From Amphritea pacifica (GTDB taxonomy: Bacteria > Pseudomonadota > Gammaproteobacteria > Pseudomonadales > Balneatricaceae), in assembly GCF_016924145.1 (NCBI RefSeq), contig NZ_JAFFZO010000033.1, positions 1 to 57,887 of the forward strand: 57,887 nucleotides of DNA. The letters are read 5' to 3'. The notes below the pieces were generated by a model that ran no database searches, was not told the DNA's origin, and worked only from the letters and a program-made list of their open reading frames with translations. Shown piece after piece: positions 18,737 through 27,996 of the stretch (positions within the stretch are counted from its first letter, which is position 1; every line of letters begins with the position of its first letter). The position numbers were made by a program, and so were the translations under genes.

Positions 18737-19021
18737 ATGTTTCATATCTACTGCCCGCACTGTGCGGAATACCGTGAAGAAGAAGAGTTTCACGCAAAAG
18801 GTCAGGCGCATATCGCGCGCCCACTGGATCCGGAAGCCTGCTCCGATAAAGAGTGGGGTGAATATCTGTTTTTCCGGAAAAACCCTCGTGGTCTTCACCA
18901 TGAACTGTGGGTACACGCGGCCGGTTGTCGTAAGTTTTTCAATATGACCCGCGACACCCAGACCTATGAAATTAAAGAAGTCTACAAGATTGGCGAGCAG
19001 CCATCTGTAGTGGCTGAGTAA
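18737..19021 (+). CDS. soxD: Sarcosine oxidase delta subunit SoxD
   Basis: This 94-residue protein starts MFHIYCPHCAEYREEEEF; cysteines 6 and 9 with the later His and Cys in ELWVHAAGCRKFF form the zinc site known for this subunit. It is small and structural, and contacts the alpha subunit. AGGGG lies upstream of the ATG. It sits between soxB (15-bp gap) and soxA (13-bp gap). Confidence 0.97.
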   Translation: MFHIYCPHCAEYREEEEFHAKGQAHIARPLDPEACSDKEWGEYLFFRKNPRGLHHELWVHAAGCRKFFNMTRDTQTYEIKEVYKIGEQPSVVAE

Positions 19022-19034
19022 CAGGAGCGGAATA

Positions 19035-22000
19035 ATGACACAACAGAACCGCCTCACCAGCGGAGGTCGAATTGACCGTTCCAAGCCGCTGACGTTTACC
19101 TACAACGGTAAGCAGTATAAAGGGTATAAGGGCGATACACTGGCATCTGCGATGCTGGCGAATGGTATCAATGTCGTCGGTCGTAGTTTCAAGTATAGCC
19201 GGCCGCGGGGCATTATTGCCTGTGGCGCGGAAGAGCCGAATGCAGTGCTGCAGCTGGGGGCGACAGAAGCCACTCAGGTGCCAAACGTACGTGCTACTCA
19301 GCAAGAGTTGTTTGATGGCCTGGTGTCAGCTTCTACCAATGGCTGGCCGAGTGTTGAAACTGATGTGATGAGCATCATGGGGAAAGTGGGTGGCAGCATG
19401 ATGCCGCCGGGTTTCTACTACAAAACCTTTATGTTTCCTCAGTCATTGTGGGACACCTACGAAACGATTATTCGTAAGGCGGCCGGTTTAGGGCGTTCAC
19501 CGCTGGAAAATGATCCTGACCGCTATGACTCAATCAATCAGCATTGCGATGTGATGATTGTAGGTGCGGGGCCTGCAGGTCTTGCGGCTGCACTGACGGC
19601 TGCCCGTGGGGGAGCCCGTGTCATTATTGCCGACGAGCAAAATGAGTTTGGTGGCAGTCTGCTGAATAGTAAAGAGACGCTGGATGGCAAGCCTGCCGCT
19701 GAGTGGGTACGCGCTGTAGTTGAAGAGCTGGCGACCTATGACGATGTGCTGATGTTGCCGCGCTCTACTGTGAACGGCTATCACGATCATAACTTCCTCA
19801 CGATTCATGAGCGTTGTACTGATCATCTGGCGGATATTGCGCCGGTCAATCAGGTGCGTCAGCGGATGCATCGGGTTCGTGCCAAGTGGGTTGTTTTGGC
19901 GACCGGCGCTCATGAGCGTCCACTGGTTTACGCCAACAACGATGTGCCGGGCTGTATGGTGTCTGGTGCAGTTTCTGCCTATATCAACCGTTATGGCGTT
20001 GTGCCCGGCAATGAACTGGTCGTAATGACCACCAATGACTATGGCTATCAGGCAGCGTTGGATTGGGCAGATGCTGGACGTAAGGTCGTGGCTATCGTGG
20101 ATACCCGTGAGACTGCAGTCGGAGATCGTGTCGAAGCAGCGCGCAAGCGTGGTTTGAATATTATTTCCGGTTCGGCAGTGATTGAAGTGCAGGGCAGCAA
20201 GCGGGTCAGCGGTGTCTCCGTGGCGGCAATCAGTGCATCTGGCTCTAAAGTGATTGGCTCTGTGACAAAACTGAAAGCTGATACGGTTGCCACTTCCGGT
20301 GGCTGGAGCCCGGTTATTCACCTGTCCTGTCATACTGGTAGTCGTCCGATCTGGAGCGATGAGGTGGTTGGCTTCCTGCCGGGTAAAACGGTACAGAAGC
20401 AGCTGACTGCCGGGGGGATCAACGGTCAGTATGAGATTGCAGCCGCTCTGAGAGAGGGCTTTGAAGCGGGCCAGAAAGCGTTGGCTGAAGTGGGTCTGGC
20501 TGCTGCAGAAGTGGTTCTGCCGAAAGCAGAAACACTGAAATTGTCTGCGCCGATGAGTCTGTTCCATATTCCGCATTTGAAACCAACTTCTCAGGCGCCG
20601 AAACAGTTTGTCGATTATCAGACCGATGTTACCGCAGCGGGTATCGAGCTGGCCTGCCGTGAAGGCTTTGAATCGATTGAACACGTCAAGCGTTATACCG
20701 CGATGGGTTTCGGTACCGATCAGGGTAAGCTGGGTAATATCAACGGTATGGCGGTTGCAGCCAAAGCGCTGAACAAGTCTATTCCGGAAACCGGTACCAC
20801 CATTTTCCGTCCAAACTATACTCCGATCTCTTTCGGCGCGATTGCCGGACGGAACTGCGGTGAGCTGTTTGATCCGAAACGTTACACTGCGATGCATAAG
20901 TGGCATGTTGAGCACGGTGCTAAGTTTGAGGATGTTGGTCAGTGGAAGCGTCCATGGTACTTCCCGAAAGCGGGTGAATCGATGCAGCAGGCGCTGAATC
21001 GTGAGTGTCTGGCGGTCCGTAATGCGGTCGGTATTCTGGATGCATCTACACTGGGTAAGATCGACATTCAGGGTAAAGATGCCCGTGAATTCCTGGGCCG
21101 GGTTTACACCAATGCCTGGGCCAAGCTGGCGGTGGGTAAGTGCCGTTATGGCCTGATGTGTGGCGAAGACGGTATGGTATTTGACGATGGTGTCACCGCC
21201 TGTCTGGGTGAGAACCACTTTGTCATGACCACCACTACCGGTGGTGCTGCGCGGGTGTATGAGTGGCTGGAAATCTACCATCAGACTGAGTGGCCGGAGC
21301 TGGAAGTGTATTTCAATACGGTTACCGATCACTGGTCTACAGCCACCATTACCGGGCCAAACAGCCGTAAGCTGTTGGCTGAGCTGACCGATTATGATGT
21401 CAGCAACGAAAACTTTAAATACATGGACTGGAAACAGATCACCGTGGCTGGTGTACCTGCCCGGGTGTTCCGTATCTCCTTTACCGGCGAGCTGTCGTTT
21501 GAGATTAACGTTCAGGCGAACTACGGCATGCATGTCTGGGAAAAACTGCATGAAGCGGGTGAAAAATATGGCCTGACGCCTTACGGTACAGAAACCATGC
21601 ATATTCTGCGGGCTGAAAAAGGCTTCATTATTGCTGGTCAGGATACCGATGGCTCCGTTCATCCTTATGATCTTGGTATGGGCTGGTGTGTGTCTAACCA
21701 GAAACCGTTCAGCTATATCGGTAAGCGCGGTATGAACCGGGCTGACTGTACCCGTGAGAACCGTAAACAGCTGGTGGGTTTGAAAACCAAAGATCCTAAG
21801 CAGGTGATTCCAGAGGGAGCGCAGGCAGTGCTGGATCCTAAGGCGCCGATTCCGATGCCGATGGAAGGCCATGTTACTTCCAGTTACTGGAGTGAAAACC
21901 TGGGCCACTCGATTGCGATGGGCTTTATTAAAGGTGGCCTGGATAAGATGGGTGAAACTGTATACTACCCGCTGGCCAATGGTACTGTGATTGAAGCTGA

Positions 22001-22052
22001 AATTTGCAGCCCGATCTTCTTTGATCCAAAAGGGGAGCGTCAAAATGTCTGA
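19035..22052 (+). CDS. soxA: Sarcosine oxidase alpha subunit SoxA
   Basis: This 1005-residue subunit has an N-terminal ferredoxin-like part (residues about 15-100, with SFKYSRPRGIIACGAEEPNA). An NAD/FAD-binding module follows (about 165-450, HCDVMIVGAGPAGLAAALTAARGG), then a C-terminal aminomethyltransferase-like folate domain (about 610-1000, including ITGPNSRKLLAELTDYDV and FRISFTGELSFEINV). The folate domain captures the methyl group released from sarcosine as 5,10-methylene-tetrahydrofolate. The length matches the family's usual size of about 1000 residues. The last 8 bp overlap soxG. GGAGCGG precedes the ATG. Confidence 0.97.
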   Translation: MTQQNRLTSGGRIDRSKPLTFTYNGKQYKGYKGDTLASAMLANGINVVGRSFKYSRPRGIIACGAEEPNAVLQLGATEATQVPNVRATQQELFDGLVSASTNGWPSVETDVMSIMGKVGGSMMPPGFYYKTFMFPQSLWDTYETIIRKAAGLGRSPLENDPDRYDSINQHCDVMIVGAGPAGLAAALTAARGGARVIIADEQNEFGGSLLNSKETLDGKPAAEWVRAVVEELATYDDVLMLPRSTVNGYHDHNFLTIHERCTDHLADIAPVNQVRQRMHRVRAKWVVLATGAHERPLVYANNDVPGCMVSGAVSAYINRYGVVPGNELVVMTTNDYGYQAALDWADAGRKVVAIVDTRETAVGDRVEAARKRGLNIISGSAVIEVQGSKRVSGVSVAAISASGSKVIGSVTKLKADTVATSGGWSPVIHLSCHTGSRPIWSDEVVGFLPGKTVQKQLTAGGINGQYEIAAALREGFEAGQKALAEVGLAAAEVVLPKAETLKLSAPMSLFHIPHLKPTSQAPKQFVDYQTDVTAAGIELACREGFESIEHVKRYTAMGFGTDQGKLGNINGMAVAAKALNKSIPETGTTIFRPNYTPISFGAIAGRNCGELFDPKRYTAMHKWHVEHGAKFEDVGQWKRPWYFPKAGESMQQALNRECLAVRNAVGILDASTLGKIDIQGKDAREFLGRVYTNAWAKLAVGKCRYGLMCGEDGMVFDDGVTACLGENHFVMTTTTGGAARVYEWLEIYHQTEWPELEVYFNTVTDHWSTATITGPNSRKLLAELTDYDVSNENFKYMDWKQITVAGVPARVFRISFTGELSFEINVQANYGMHVWEKLHEAGEKYGLTPYGTETMHILRAEKGFIIAGQDTDGSVHPYDLGMGWCVSNQKPFSYIGKRGMNRADCTRENRKQLVGLKTKDPKQVIPEGAQAVLDPKAPIPMPMEGHVTSSYWSENLGHSIAMGFIKGGLDKMGETVYYPLANGTVIEAEICSPIFFDPKGERQNV

Positions 22053-22716
22053 TCTGAATGTAATGACTCCAGAAGAGAGTGCAGCCACTAAAGCGGCAGT
22101 GATGAATCAGGTTCCCGGTCCTGAGGTTGAGGGGCAGTCTCCACTGCACCATGCAGACCTGGAATCTCTGGCGCAGCAGGGGCCTAAAAGTGGCGGAGTT
22201 CATCTGCGTGAACTAAAGTTGCTGGGCCATCTGACCCTGCGATGCAATGCGGAAAATGCTGAGCAACTGGCTGCAGTTGAGCGTGTCTTGGGTGTTGCAT
22301 TGCCGCTTCAGCCACTGACTTCTGCTGAGAACGGAGCTTACTCCATTCGCTGGATGTCACCCGATGAGTGGCTGATTCTGGTGCCGGGCCTGGAAACCTT
22401 CGATATTGAAACCCGGTTCCGCGACGAGATGCCAGGGCATTACTCGCTGGTCAACAGTAGTGGTGGTTCGACCGTACTGGAACTGTCTGGTGAGAATGCG
22501 CTTGAGGTGCTGATGAAGTCTACTCCGGTGGATCTGCATCCTAAGGTGTTCCCGGTTGGGAAAGTGGTTTCGACTGTGTTTGCCAAGAGCGGTGCGATCA
22601 TTCGCCGCTCCGGTGAGCAGCGCTATGAACTGATTATCCGTCGTTCGTTTGCGGACTATATCTGGCTGTGGTTGCAGGATGCCAGCCGGGAGTATGGTCT
22701 GGTGGTTGAAGCCTGA
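22045..22716 (+). CDS. soxG: Sarcosine oxidase gamma subunit SoxG
   Basis: The protein is 223 residues from the ATG at 22045, which has AGGGGAG just upstream and overlaps the soxA stop (ATGTCTGA). The first 45 residues are variable. The rest has the SoxG pattern GAYSIRWMSPDEWLILVPG and later HYSLVNSSGGSTVLELSGENALEVL, related to the folate-binding fold. It completes the alpha-beta-gamma-delta enzyme. A good terminator follows 16 bp after the stop, so purU probably starts a new transcript or depends on read-through. Confidence 0.95.
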   Translation: MSDLNVMTPEESAATKAAVMNQVPGPEVEGQSPLHHADLESLAQQGPKSGGVHLRELKLLGHLTLRCNAENAEQLAAVERVLGVALPLQPLTSAENGAYSIRWMSPDEWLILVPGLETFDIETRFRDEMPGHYSLVNSSGGSTVLELSGENALEVLMKSTPVDLHPKVFPVGKVVSTVFAKSGAIIRRSGEQRYELIIRRSFADYIWLWLQDASREYGLVVEA

Positions 22717-22732
22717 TCAGACTGAAACAGAT

Positions 22733-22757
22733 GCCAGCCCCGGTCGGGGCTGGCTTT
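22733..22757 (+). terminator. Intrinsic terminator after soxG
   Basis: GCCAGCCCC pairs perfectly with GGGGCTGGC (9 bp) around a GGTC tetraloop, followed by TTT and a moderately T-rich tail. The strong stem but short T-run suggests partial termination, which would lower purU relative to the sox genes. Confidence 0.78.
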
Positions 22758-22830
22758 ATCCGTTTGCTTCTGTTGAGTATTGTGGCGGCTAGCCGTAGTT
22801 CAAACAGCAGATAAGAGCAGGAGTCCTCAA

Positions 22831-23703
22831 ATGACAGATACAACAAAACCAAAGCACTGGATCTTTACTGCCAGCTGTCCAAGCATGCTGGGTACCGTTG
22901 ATGTGGTCACCCGTTATATGGCTGAAGCGGGTAACTATGTGGATGAGATCCACTCATTTGATGATCGGGTTTCTAAACGCTTTTTTATCCGTATTGAGTT
23001 TCAGCCGATCAAAGACGGGTTCAGCGAAGAAAAGTTTAATGCCGAGTTTGCGCCCAGGGCTGCAGAGTTTGGCATGGAGTGGGATCTGACTAAGCCGGAT
23101 CACCGCCCCCGCGTGGCGATTCTGGTGTCTAAGTACGATCACTGTCTCAACGATCTGCTGTACCGCTATCGCACCGGTCAGTTAAATATTGAAGTACCGG
23201 TAATTATCTCCAACCATCCTGATCTGGAGCATCTGGCTGAGTGGCATGGTATTCCTTACCATCATCTGCCGATCTCACCGGAGACCAAACCCTACCAGGA
23301 AGCAGAGATCGTTAAACTGCTGGAACAGTATGACATCGAGTTGGTCGTGCTGGCCCGTTATATGCAGGTTCTGTCCCCGTGGATGTGCGACCAGCTGAAT
23401 GGTAAAGCGATCAATATTCACCATTCCCTGTTGCCGGGCTTCAAAGGTGCAAGACCTTATCATCAGGCCTGGGAAAAAGGGGTTAAGATGGTGGGGGCAA
23501 CCGCTCACTACGTCAATAATGATCTGGACGAAGGTCCGATTATTACCCAGGGAATCCAGACCGTCGATCATGCATTTTATCCAGAGGATCTGATCTCCAA
23601 AGGGCAGGATGTTGAGCGGGTCACCCTGTTTAATGCGATCCGTTATCACATTGAGAAGCGGGTATTTCTCAATGGCGGACGTACAATCGTGTTTTCCAGC
23701 TGA
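22831..23703 (+). CDS. purU: Formyltetrahydrofolate deformylase PurU
   Basis: The protein is 290 residues from the ATG at 22831, with CAGGAG 6 nt upstream. It has an N-terminal ACT-like regulatory domain (about residues 8-90, WIFTASCPSMLGTVDVVTRY) and a C-terminal formyltransferase-type domain. The catalytic region reads INIHHSLLPGFKGARPYHQA, then ATAHYVNNDLDEGPII, with the Asn, His and Asp of this enzyme class. It releases formate and free tetrahydrofolate from 10-formyl-tetrahydrofolate. Beside sarcosine oxidase it recycles folate that carries the surplus one-carbon units from betaine methyl groups; purU1 has the same neighbourhood in Pseudomonas. Confidence 0.96.
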   Translation: MTDTTKPKHWIFTASCPSMLGTVDVVTRYMAEAGNYVDEIHSFDDRVSKRFFIRIEFQPIKDGFSEEKFNAEFAPRAAEFGMEWDLTKPDHRPRVAILVSKYDHCLNDLLYRYRTGQLNIEVPVIISNHPDLEHLAEWHGIPYHHLPISPETKPYQEAEIVKLLEQYDIELVVLARYMQVLSPWMCDQLNGKAINIHHSLLPGFKGARPYHQAWEKGVKMVGATAHYVNNDLDEGPIITQGIQTVDHAFYPEDLISKGQDVERVTLFNAIRYHIEKRVFLNGGRTIVFSS

Positions 23704-23872
23704 TAAAGTTTTCCTTTTATCGCTGATTGACGTAGCACAAATTGTTGTGTTGCGTATCTTTTTCGAGGGCAGTTAGGATTATCTCTTCCAGAGAGGTATG
23801 TAGTGTGTGGCTCATCCTGACTGGCCTCTTTTTCTTACTTTTTTCAGTCGATAAGCCTGCAAAAACGATATT

Positions 23873-23900
23873 AATCGTTTTAAGAAAATTTCAGGTCGTT
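23873..23900 (+). promoter_or_regulatory. Candidate GbdR site before the serine lyase gene
   Basis: AATCGTTTTAAG is followed 21 bp on (TCG to TCG) by GGTCGTT. The first half overlaps a perfect palindrome at 23862-23881: AAAACGAT and ATCGTTTT separated by ATTA. The paired-half pattern is shared with sites before gbcA, gbcB, the dgc operon and the BCCT gene. It ends 84 bp before the start codon. Confidence 0.5.
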
Positions 23901-23984
23901 AACTGACATACAGCTACACTTAGATAAGCTGATAATCGACTTTTACTATCAATTTCTGCGCTCAGAATGCGCGGTGGAGACTCT

Positions 23985-25364
23985 ATGTCTATCTCTGTTT
24001 TTGATCTTTTTAAAATAGGCGTCGGTCCGTCCAGTTCCCATACCGTTGGTCCGATGGTTGCGGCAGCAAATTTCGCTGACCATCTGGCACAGCAAAATCT
24101 GGCTCAGGCGGTTGTGCAGATCCGGGTTGATCTGTATGGCTCTCTGAGCGCCACAGGCGTGGGACACGGAACTGATAACTCAGTTATTGTCGGCCTGATG
24201 GGGGAGAGACCCCATAGCATTGACCCACAGATGATTCTGCCTGCGGTTGCCGCAGTAAAAGAGAGCAACACCCTCAATCTGCTGGGCCAGTTCCCGATCG
24301 GCTTTATCTGGCAGCGGGATATGAATCTGCTGGAGGAAAACCTTCCCTATCATCCGAACGCAATGCGTCTGAGTGCTTTCGACGCCGCTGATAATCTGCT
24401 GTACGACAATGTTTATTATTCCATCGGTGGTGGGTTTGTCATCGATGAAAGTGAAGCAACTGCAGATGCTCATGTGGTCCCCCAGGTTGAGCTGCCCTAT
24501 GAGTTTAATAATGCCGTAGAATTGCTGACGCTGTGTCAGGAGAACAAGTTCACTGTCAGTCAACTGATGATGGAAAACGAAAAGGTCTGGCGCAGTGAGA
24601 AAGAGGTTCGCGATGGACTGATGGATATCTGGGCGGCGATGAAAGAGTGCATCGCTAACGGTCTTCATAGTGAGGGAATATTGCCAGGGGGCTTGCATGT
24701 AAAACGGCGGGCGATGGGGCTGCACAAGTCACTGATCCGTTCGACTAAACCCAATATTATCTCCTCCACACTGGGAGCGATGGATTGGGTGAATCTGTAT
24801 GCACTGGCTGTGAATGAGGAAAATGCCGCAGGTGGGCGGATGGTAACCGCACCGACTAACGGCGCGGCAGGCATTATTCCCGCTGTATTGATGTATTACA
24901 CCGAGTTCACCCCGAATGCGACCGAGGAAAATGTTGTAGATTTCCTGCTGGCAGCGGCTGCCATTGGCGCCCTGTGTAAGAAAAATGCATCAATTTCCGG
25001 TGCCGAAGTGGGTTGTCAGGGAGAGGTCGGCTCCGCCTGTGCCATGGCGGCGGCTGGTCTTTGTGAAGTATTGGGTGGCACCCCAGAGCAGGTAGAAAAT
25101 GCTGCTGAGATCGGTCTGGAACACAATCTGGGTCTGACCTGTGACCCGGTGGGCGGACTGGTGCAGGTGCCCTGCATTGAACGCAACGCTATTGGTGCCA
25201 TGAAAGCGATCAATGCCACTCAGATGGCGCTGCGCGGCGATGGTAAACACTTTATCTCGCTGGACAAAGTGATCAGAACCATGCGCGACACCGGTATGGA
25301 TATGCAGGATAAATATAAGGAAACCTCCCGCGGCGGTTTGGCGGTAAACGCAATCGAGTGTTAA
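23985..25364 (+). CDS. L-serine ammonia-lyase (SdaA/SdaB type)
   Basis: The protein is 459 residues from the ATG at 23985 (GTGGAG upstream), beginning MSISVFDLFKIGVGPSSSHTVGPM, typical of single-chain iron-sulfur serine dehydratases. It carries the conserved cysteines in LCKKNASISGAEVGCQGEVG, SACAMAAAGL and the GLTCDPVGGLVQVPC segment, which ligate the 4Fe-4S cluster. It converts serine to pyruvate and ammonia, and so drains the serine made by GlyA into central metabolism. The serine lyase followed by gbdR is the same neighbour pair as in Pseudomonas (sdaB-gbdR). A terminator follows about 70 bp after the stop. Confidence 0.96.
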   Translation: MSISVFDLFKIGVGPSSSHTVGPMVAAANFADHLAQQNLAQAVVQIRVDLYGSLSATGVGHGTDNSVIVGLMGERPHSIDPQMILPAVAAVKESNTLNLLGQFPIGFIWQRDMNLLEENLPYHPNAMRLSAFDAADNLLYDNVYYSIGGGFVIDESEATADAHVVPQVELPYEFNNAVELLTLCQENKFTVSQLMMENEKVWRSEKEVRDGLMDIWAAMKECIANGLHSEGILPGGLHVKRRAMGLHKSLIRSTKPNIISSTLGAMDWVNLYALAVNEENAAGGRMVTAPTNGAAGIIPAVLMYYTEFTPNATEENVVDFLLAAAAIGALCKKNASISGAEVGCQGEVGSACAMAAAGLCEVLGGTPEQVENAAEIGLEHNLGLTCDPVGGLVQVPCIERNAIGAMKAINATQMALRGDGKHFISLDKVIRTMRDTGMDMQDKYKETSRGGLAVNAIEC

Positions 25365-25436
25365 GGGTATTGAAAGTTAATGCACTATAATCTGTTTACT
25401 ACACGTCTGTTTTTTTGAAAGACAGGGTTCAGGTAT

Positions 25437-25465
25437 ACGCCATTTATCACTAAAATGGCGTTTTT
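25437..25465 (+). terminator. Intrinsic terminator after the serine lyase gene
   Basis: ACGCCATTT pairs perfectly with AAATGGCGT (9 bp) around a 7-nt loop and is followed by TTTTG. It separates the lyase transcript from gbdR. Confidence 0.8.
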
Positions 25466-25507
25466 GAGTCTCTGGCTGGCCAATTCAGGTATAGTCGGAT
25501 TCAAGAG

Positions 25508-25529
25508 ATCAGATTGAAGAAATCAGATT
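25508..25529 (+). repeat. Short direct repeat before gbdR
   Basis: ATCAGATT occurs at 25508-25515 and 25522-25529 with a 14-bp period, and partial copies (AGAGAT) flank it. It lies in the likely gbdR promoter or leader. It could be an operator, but the spacing does not match the TCG half-site pattern and it may be chance. Confidence 0.3.
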
Positions 25530-25576
25530 CCAGAGATTAACTAATACACCCTATGCAATTCCGAAAGGAATGCTGC

Positions 25577-26725
25577 GTGATTACAGGTTTGCTTATGACG
25601 AATGAGATTAACGGTGGACGGCCGCGAAGCATTGGATTCCTGCTGTTAAATAATTTCACCATGATCTCTCTGGCAGCGGCGGTTGAAGCCCTGCGGATGG
25701 CCAATCAGCTCAGTGGTGAGGAGCTGTACGTCTGGTACACACTCACTATTGATGGTCAGCCCGTGAGTGCCAGCGACGGGATTACCATCACCCCTGATGC
25801 CGGTTTTGATAACTGTCCCGGGCTGGATACCGTGATCGTCGCCGGAGGTCTGAATGTCACTAAAGTTTACAACCGCATACATATCAACTGGCTGCAGGAA
25901 AGAGAACGCAAAGGGTGTAAAATCGGGGCGATCTGCACCGGCGCATACCTGTTAGCCGCGGCAGGCCTGCTTGACGGGTATGAGTGCAGTACCCATTGGG
26001 AATATCTCGCTGCGCTTCAAGAAGCATTTCCACGTGTGAAGTGTTCCAGCCGGCTGTTCAGTTTTGATCGCAACCGAATGACCTGCACCGGTGGTACCGT
26101 GCCTCTGGATATGATGCTCAATATGATTAAGCTGGAGCATGGTTATCAGCTCTCAACGGCGATCTCAGAGATGTTTATCTGTGATCGCATTCGTGATGAA
26201 AGCGATCAGCAGAAGATTCCGTTGCGCCATGTGCTGGGGACAACCCAGCCAAAATTACTGGAAATAGTGGCGCTGATGGAGGCCAATATTGAAGAGGTGA
26301 TCGAGATGGATGAGCTGGCGCATTATGTCAACCTGTCCCGTCGCCAGATGGAGCGACTGTTCCAGAAATATCTCGACTGTTCTCCTTCCCGTTATTACCT
26401 GCGACTGCGCTTGCTCAGAGCACGGCAGTTGCTCAAGCAGACCTCAATGTCGATTATTGATATCGCCGCGGCCTGTGGATTTGTTTCTAGTCCCCATTTT
26501 AGTAAGTGTTATCGTGAACAGATGGGGATTCCGCCCCGGGATGAGCGCACCCTGGCGGTTCAGGGGGACGATGAAGAGCTGTTTGAGGCGGCCGCTATCA
26601 AGTCTGCTCAGTTCACCAGATTACCATCTGAGGCAAAAGCGTTTGTTTCCAGAGATACCCTTTCCGAAGCGAAAACGGAGTCAACTTTCGGTTCGGTTCA
26701 TCTGAAAGGAAAGCGGGATAAATAG
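25577..26725 (+). CDS. gbdR: Glycine betaine catabolism activator GbdR
   Basis: This is a GlxA/AraC-type activator with an N-terminal DJ-1/PfpI-like ligand domain (starting SIGFLLLNNFTMISLAAAVEALRMANQLSG) and a C-terminal double helix-turn-helix (NLSRRQMERLFQKYLD and IAAACGFVSSPHFSKCY). A 50-residue basic, serine-rich tail follows the DNA-binding domain. I prefer the GTG at 25577 because AGGAA lies 6 nt upstream, giving 382 residues; ATG at 25553 or 25595 are alternatives. GbdR responds to glycine betaine and dimethylglycine and activates gbc, dgc, sox and transport genes. Its place after the serine lyase gene and within this cluster supports the identity. Putative sites for it recur through the window. 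Confidence 0.88.
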   Translation: MITGLLMTNEINGGRPRSIGFLLLNNFTMISLAAAVEALRMANQLSGEELYVWYTLTIDGQPVSASDGITITPDAGFDNCPGLDTVIVAGGLNVTKVYNRIHINWLQERERKGCKIGAICTGAYLLAAAGLLDGYECSTHWEYLAALQEAFPRVKCSSRLFSFDRNRMTCTGGTVPLDMMLNMIKLEHGYQLSTAISEMFICDRIRDESDQQKIPLRHVLGTTQPKLLEIVALMEANIEEVIEMDELAHYVNLSRRQMERLFQKYLDCSPSRYYLRLRLLRARQLLKQTSMSIIDIAAACGFVSSPHFSKCYREQMGIPPRDERTLAVQGDDEELFEAAAIKSAQFTRLPSEAKAFVSRDTLSEAKTESTFGSVHLKGKRDK

Positions 26726-27134
26726 GGGCTGACCGCTGGTTTGCCAGGCCTCTACCGGTATTGCCAGAGACCCGATGGGTATTTCAGATGCAACTGGCGA
26801 CTGCAGGGAATGCTCTGATATCAACCCTGTCTTTGGCGCTCCAGGCAATAGCGAAAATCAGATTATTCTCCCTCATGCCCGGCTACAGAATTTCCCCATT
26901 AATGCTCTGTCTGTGTTATAAGACACTGAGCGTCTGATAAGTGTGGTTTAATCCCCAGCTGCGATAAAACAAAGCCTGAGATGCAGGCAAAGGGAAGGAA
27001 TTTCCACGCTCGTTCGACAGGCCTGAAATGCCCAGGGTTGTAACCTATTGATTTCGATCTTTAACCCTGTATTGTTAGGCGTTTAAGGTCTTATTATAAC
27101 GGCTTCGGCGGGTAATATTTTCGATTCATCGTGG
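26726..27134. other. Intergenic region after gbdR
   Basis: These 409 bp hold no convincing gene. CAGGGTT at 27033-27039 can pair with AACCCTG at 27063-27069 across a 23-nt loop, and GCCTG/CAGGC around 26973-26987 forms a small stem; neither has a T-tail. It is the boundary between the betaine genes and the signalling block. Confidence 0.4.
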
Positions 27135-27992
27135 ATGGTAATAGAGATGTTTCGCTATTTTGGTTTTGGATCCAACATGAACATGACTTCGTTGCGGGCG
27201 AAGGGTGTTGAGCCTTTGGCATCCAGACGAGCGGTTTTACGGGGTTGGCGGCTGCGTTTTAATGTACAACATTTCTTTCGCCATGAGGGGGGCGTTGGCA
27301 ATATCGAACGTTCCGGCAACCCGGATGACAGGGTGTTGGGTGTACTGTATGACTGCCCGGACGAGGCGCTTACCTCGCTGGATGCCATGGAAGCTTACGG
27401 CCATGGTTATGACCGTATCACTGTTGAGGTAGAGGATGATGGCGGTGCTCAGGCAACTGCTTTCACCTATGTCGGGATGCCAGAGTTTATCAATGATGCC
27501 TGCCTGCCAACCCAACGCTATCTTAACCTGTTGATCGAAGGGGCGCGATCCGCTGGTTTAGCATCAGAGTTTGTATCTTACCTGACAGAGCACCCGGTTC
27601 ATCAGCCAGAAGAGTATCCTCTGTTCAAACCGCCGGCAGGCGAATACCCCTGTTTCAACGCGACAACACTGGCGAATCAACCGTTGTATACCGCACTGTA
27701 CGGGGCCGTTTTTGATATGTCCGGAGCCCGGCCTTTACATGATTACCTGAAGGTTTTTTTTGCTGGAAGGGATATGACTCTGTACCACATTAAGCGACTG
27801 GATAGCAGTGACGGTAATGAATCGCTGGAAGATATCTGTCAGGGGCGGATCAGTGATGCTCAATGGCACTACCTTAACAGCTATCTCAATGAGTATGCCC
27901 GAGAGTACCGTTATGTCGGTCGTTTCGACTACGGCTCAAATGCAATGACCGCTCAAACGACAACACCAACGACAATACTGAGTAAGGAATAG
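27135..27992 (+). CDS. Gamma-glutamylcyclotransferase-like protein
   Basis: This 285-residue protein starts with the gamma-glutamylcyclotransferase fingerprint FRYFGFGSNMNMTSLRAKG and has the catalytic-type glutamate in LDAMEAYGHGYDRITVE. The fold covers about residues 5-125. The C-terminal half (about 130-285) is not recognised. ATG 27147 is an alternative start that places the YxxFGSNM motif at the very N-terminus; neither start has a strong ribosome binding site. The family releases 5-oxoproline from gamma-glutamyl amines or peptides. The next gene starts 4 bp later, so the two are co-transcribed. Its substrate is unknown. Confidence 0.75.
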   Translation: MVIEMFRYFGFGSNMNMTSLRAKGVEPLASRRAVLRGWRLRFNVQHFFRHEGGVGNIERSGNPDDRVLGVLYDCPDEALTSLDAMEAYGHGYDRITVEVEDDGGAQATAFTYVGMPEFINDACLPTQRYLNLLIEGARSAGLASEFVSYLTEHPVHQPEEYPLFKPPAGEYPCFNATTLANQPLYTALYGAVFDMSGARPLHDYLKVFFAGRDMTLYHIKRLDSSDGNESLEDICQGRISDAQWHYLNSYLNEYAREYRYVGRFDYGSNAMTAQTTTPTTILSKE

Positions 27993-27996
27993 AGTA

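Noticed and set aside
19530-22088. An 852-codon open frame on the minus strand opposite soxA
   Set aside because: It lies wholly antisense to a strongly conserved gene, its product is rich in H, R, T and Q without any domain, and it has no ribosome binding site. It is a by-product of soxA codon usage.
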